Assembly (NCBI RefSeq): GCF_029846715.1
Contig: NZ_JARVWW010000021.1
Location: forward strand, 62,001 to 126,000
Reading direction: 5' to 3'
DNA length: 64,000 nt
Source: Bradyrhizobium nivariense
GTDB lineage: Bacteria > Pseudomonadota > Alphaproteobacteria > Rhizobiales > Xanthobacteraceae
Shown one piece after another: positions 63,658-64,000 of this stretch. Made by a program: the position numbers and the translations under genes. The notes under the pieces are model-generated. The model saw nothing but the letters and a program-made list of their open reading frames with translations, was not told the origin of the DNA and made no database searches. Within the stretch, counting starts at the first letter, position 1, and the number at the start of each line of letters is the position of its first letter.

Positions 63658-64000
63658 TCAGGTTGACGACACCAGCGCGATGACGCGAAGCGGACTGCCG
63701 GAGCCGTTCTGTATCTTCAGTGGCGAGGCCACGATAACGGCCCCGGTGGCTGGAAGCTGATCCAGATTGCAAAGGCATTGCAGACCGTAGCGGCCGGCGC
63801 CGTGCAGGAAGTGGTGCGCCGGATAAGGCGGCTCGAAATGCCCGGCCTGCCCCGCATCGGTGCCGATGGTCTCGGTGCCGAACCCGATGACACCGCGTTC
63901 CTCGACCAACCACTTCATGACAGCCGGGTTCGGGCCCGGCGTATGCGCGCCGTCATCCCTGAGATTGGAATAGTCGCGCCAGCCCTTCTTCGACCAATCG
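63658..64000 (-). CDS. Cyclase-family (kynurenine formamidase-like) protein, N-terminus cut by window edge
   Basis: C-terminal part of a cyclase-family metal hydrolase (PF04199). The visible chain includes DWSKKGWRDYSNLRDDGAHTPGPNP, FGTETIGTDAG, HHFLHGAGRYGLQCLCNLDQLPATG and VASPLKIQNGSGSPLRVIALV, a pattern of the superfamily's metal/substrate strands. The frame is open to base 64000, so the N-terminal part with the HxGTHxD metal motif is outside. It ends 57 bases before the binding-protein start on the same strand. Confidence 0.82.
   Translation of the reverse strand, partial: DWSKKGWRDYSNLRDDGAHTPGPNPAVMKWLVEERGVIGFGTETIGTDAGQAGHFEPPYPAHHFLHGAGRYGLQCLCNLDQLPATGAVIVASPLKIQNGSGSPLRVIALVSST

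Overview
The window is a GC-rich alphaproteobacterial chromosome segment, most probably from a Bradyrhizobium-like rhizobium. The indications are the codon and GC profile, the density of Liv-, Dpp- and Pot-type ABC transporters, the use of TTG and GTG starts, and an intergenic palindromic element (18871-19081) whose core resembles short repeats I recall from Bradyrhizobium/Rhodopseudomonas genomes. No rRNA, tRNA, CRISPR array, phage or intact transposase gene was seen. Nearly every gene is for uptake or catabolism of nitrogen compounds (amino acids, ureides/hydantoins, probably N-heterocycles).

Layout. (A) 1-14965: an oligopeptide-type ABC transporter (partial permease, substrate-binding protein, fused double ATPase), then a FAD amine/amino-acid oxidoreductase with an Lrp regulator, a class III aminotransferase, a HAD dehalogenase-like hydrolase, a succinate-semialdehyde-type dehydrogenase, a cupin, a 2-hydroxyacid dehydrogenase, an internally deleted argE remnant, a tandem GNAT protein and a KynB-like hydrolase. 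(B) 15105-28441: a minus-strand array of about 11 kb that reads amidohydrolase, three-subunit molybdenum hydroxylase (CoxL, CoxM and a CoxS-CoxG fusion), a complete Liv-type transporter and a Rieske ferredoxin, with a divergent MarR regulator and an NCS1 permease. Near-identical palindromes lie in the amidohydrolase/marR gap and just before the permease, which suggests one regulon. (C) 28478-41079: a broken Dpp ATPase, a hydantoinase/dihydropyrimidinase, two Asp/Glu-racemase-family genes (one frame-scrambled, one lacking the catalytic cysteines), a GntR regulator, two amidases, a PotABCD-type transporter, a 5-hydroxyisourate-hydrolase-like protein and an MFS carrier. (D) 41293-46292: a regulator, a ketimine reductase (LhpI-like) and a large protein fusing a molybdopterin oxidoreductase to a flavin/[2Fe-2S] reductase. 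(E) 46357-58089: a second Liv transporter with fused permeases, then what looks like the pipecolate/lysine route: FAD pipecolate oxidase-like protein, LysR regulator, HglS-type 2-oxoadipate dioxygenase, aldehyde dehydrogenase family 7 (frameshifted) and a class I aminotransferase. (F) 58096-64000: an HlyD remnant, RidA, acyl-CoA dehydrogenase and acyl-CoA ligase with a MarR regulator and a clear operator-promoter, a third Liv-type binding protein and a partial cyclase.

The two most interesting units are region B, a candidate N-heterocycle uptake, hydroxylation and ring-opening system under a MarR palindrome, and regions D/E, where P2C reduction, pipecolate oxidation, semialdehyde oxidation, transamination and HglS decarboxylation are encoded close together but the central dehydrogenase is out of frame. 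Several genes show decay (argE, dpp ATPase, racemase, hlyD, amaB-like), so this is an actively reshuffled accessory catabolic region. All functions are inferred from motifs read by eye; no database search was run.
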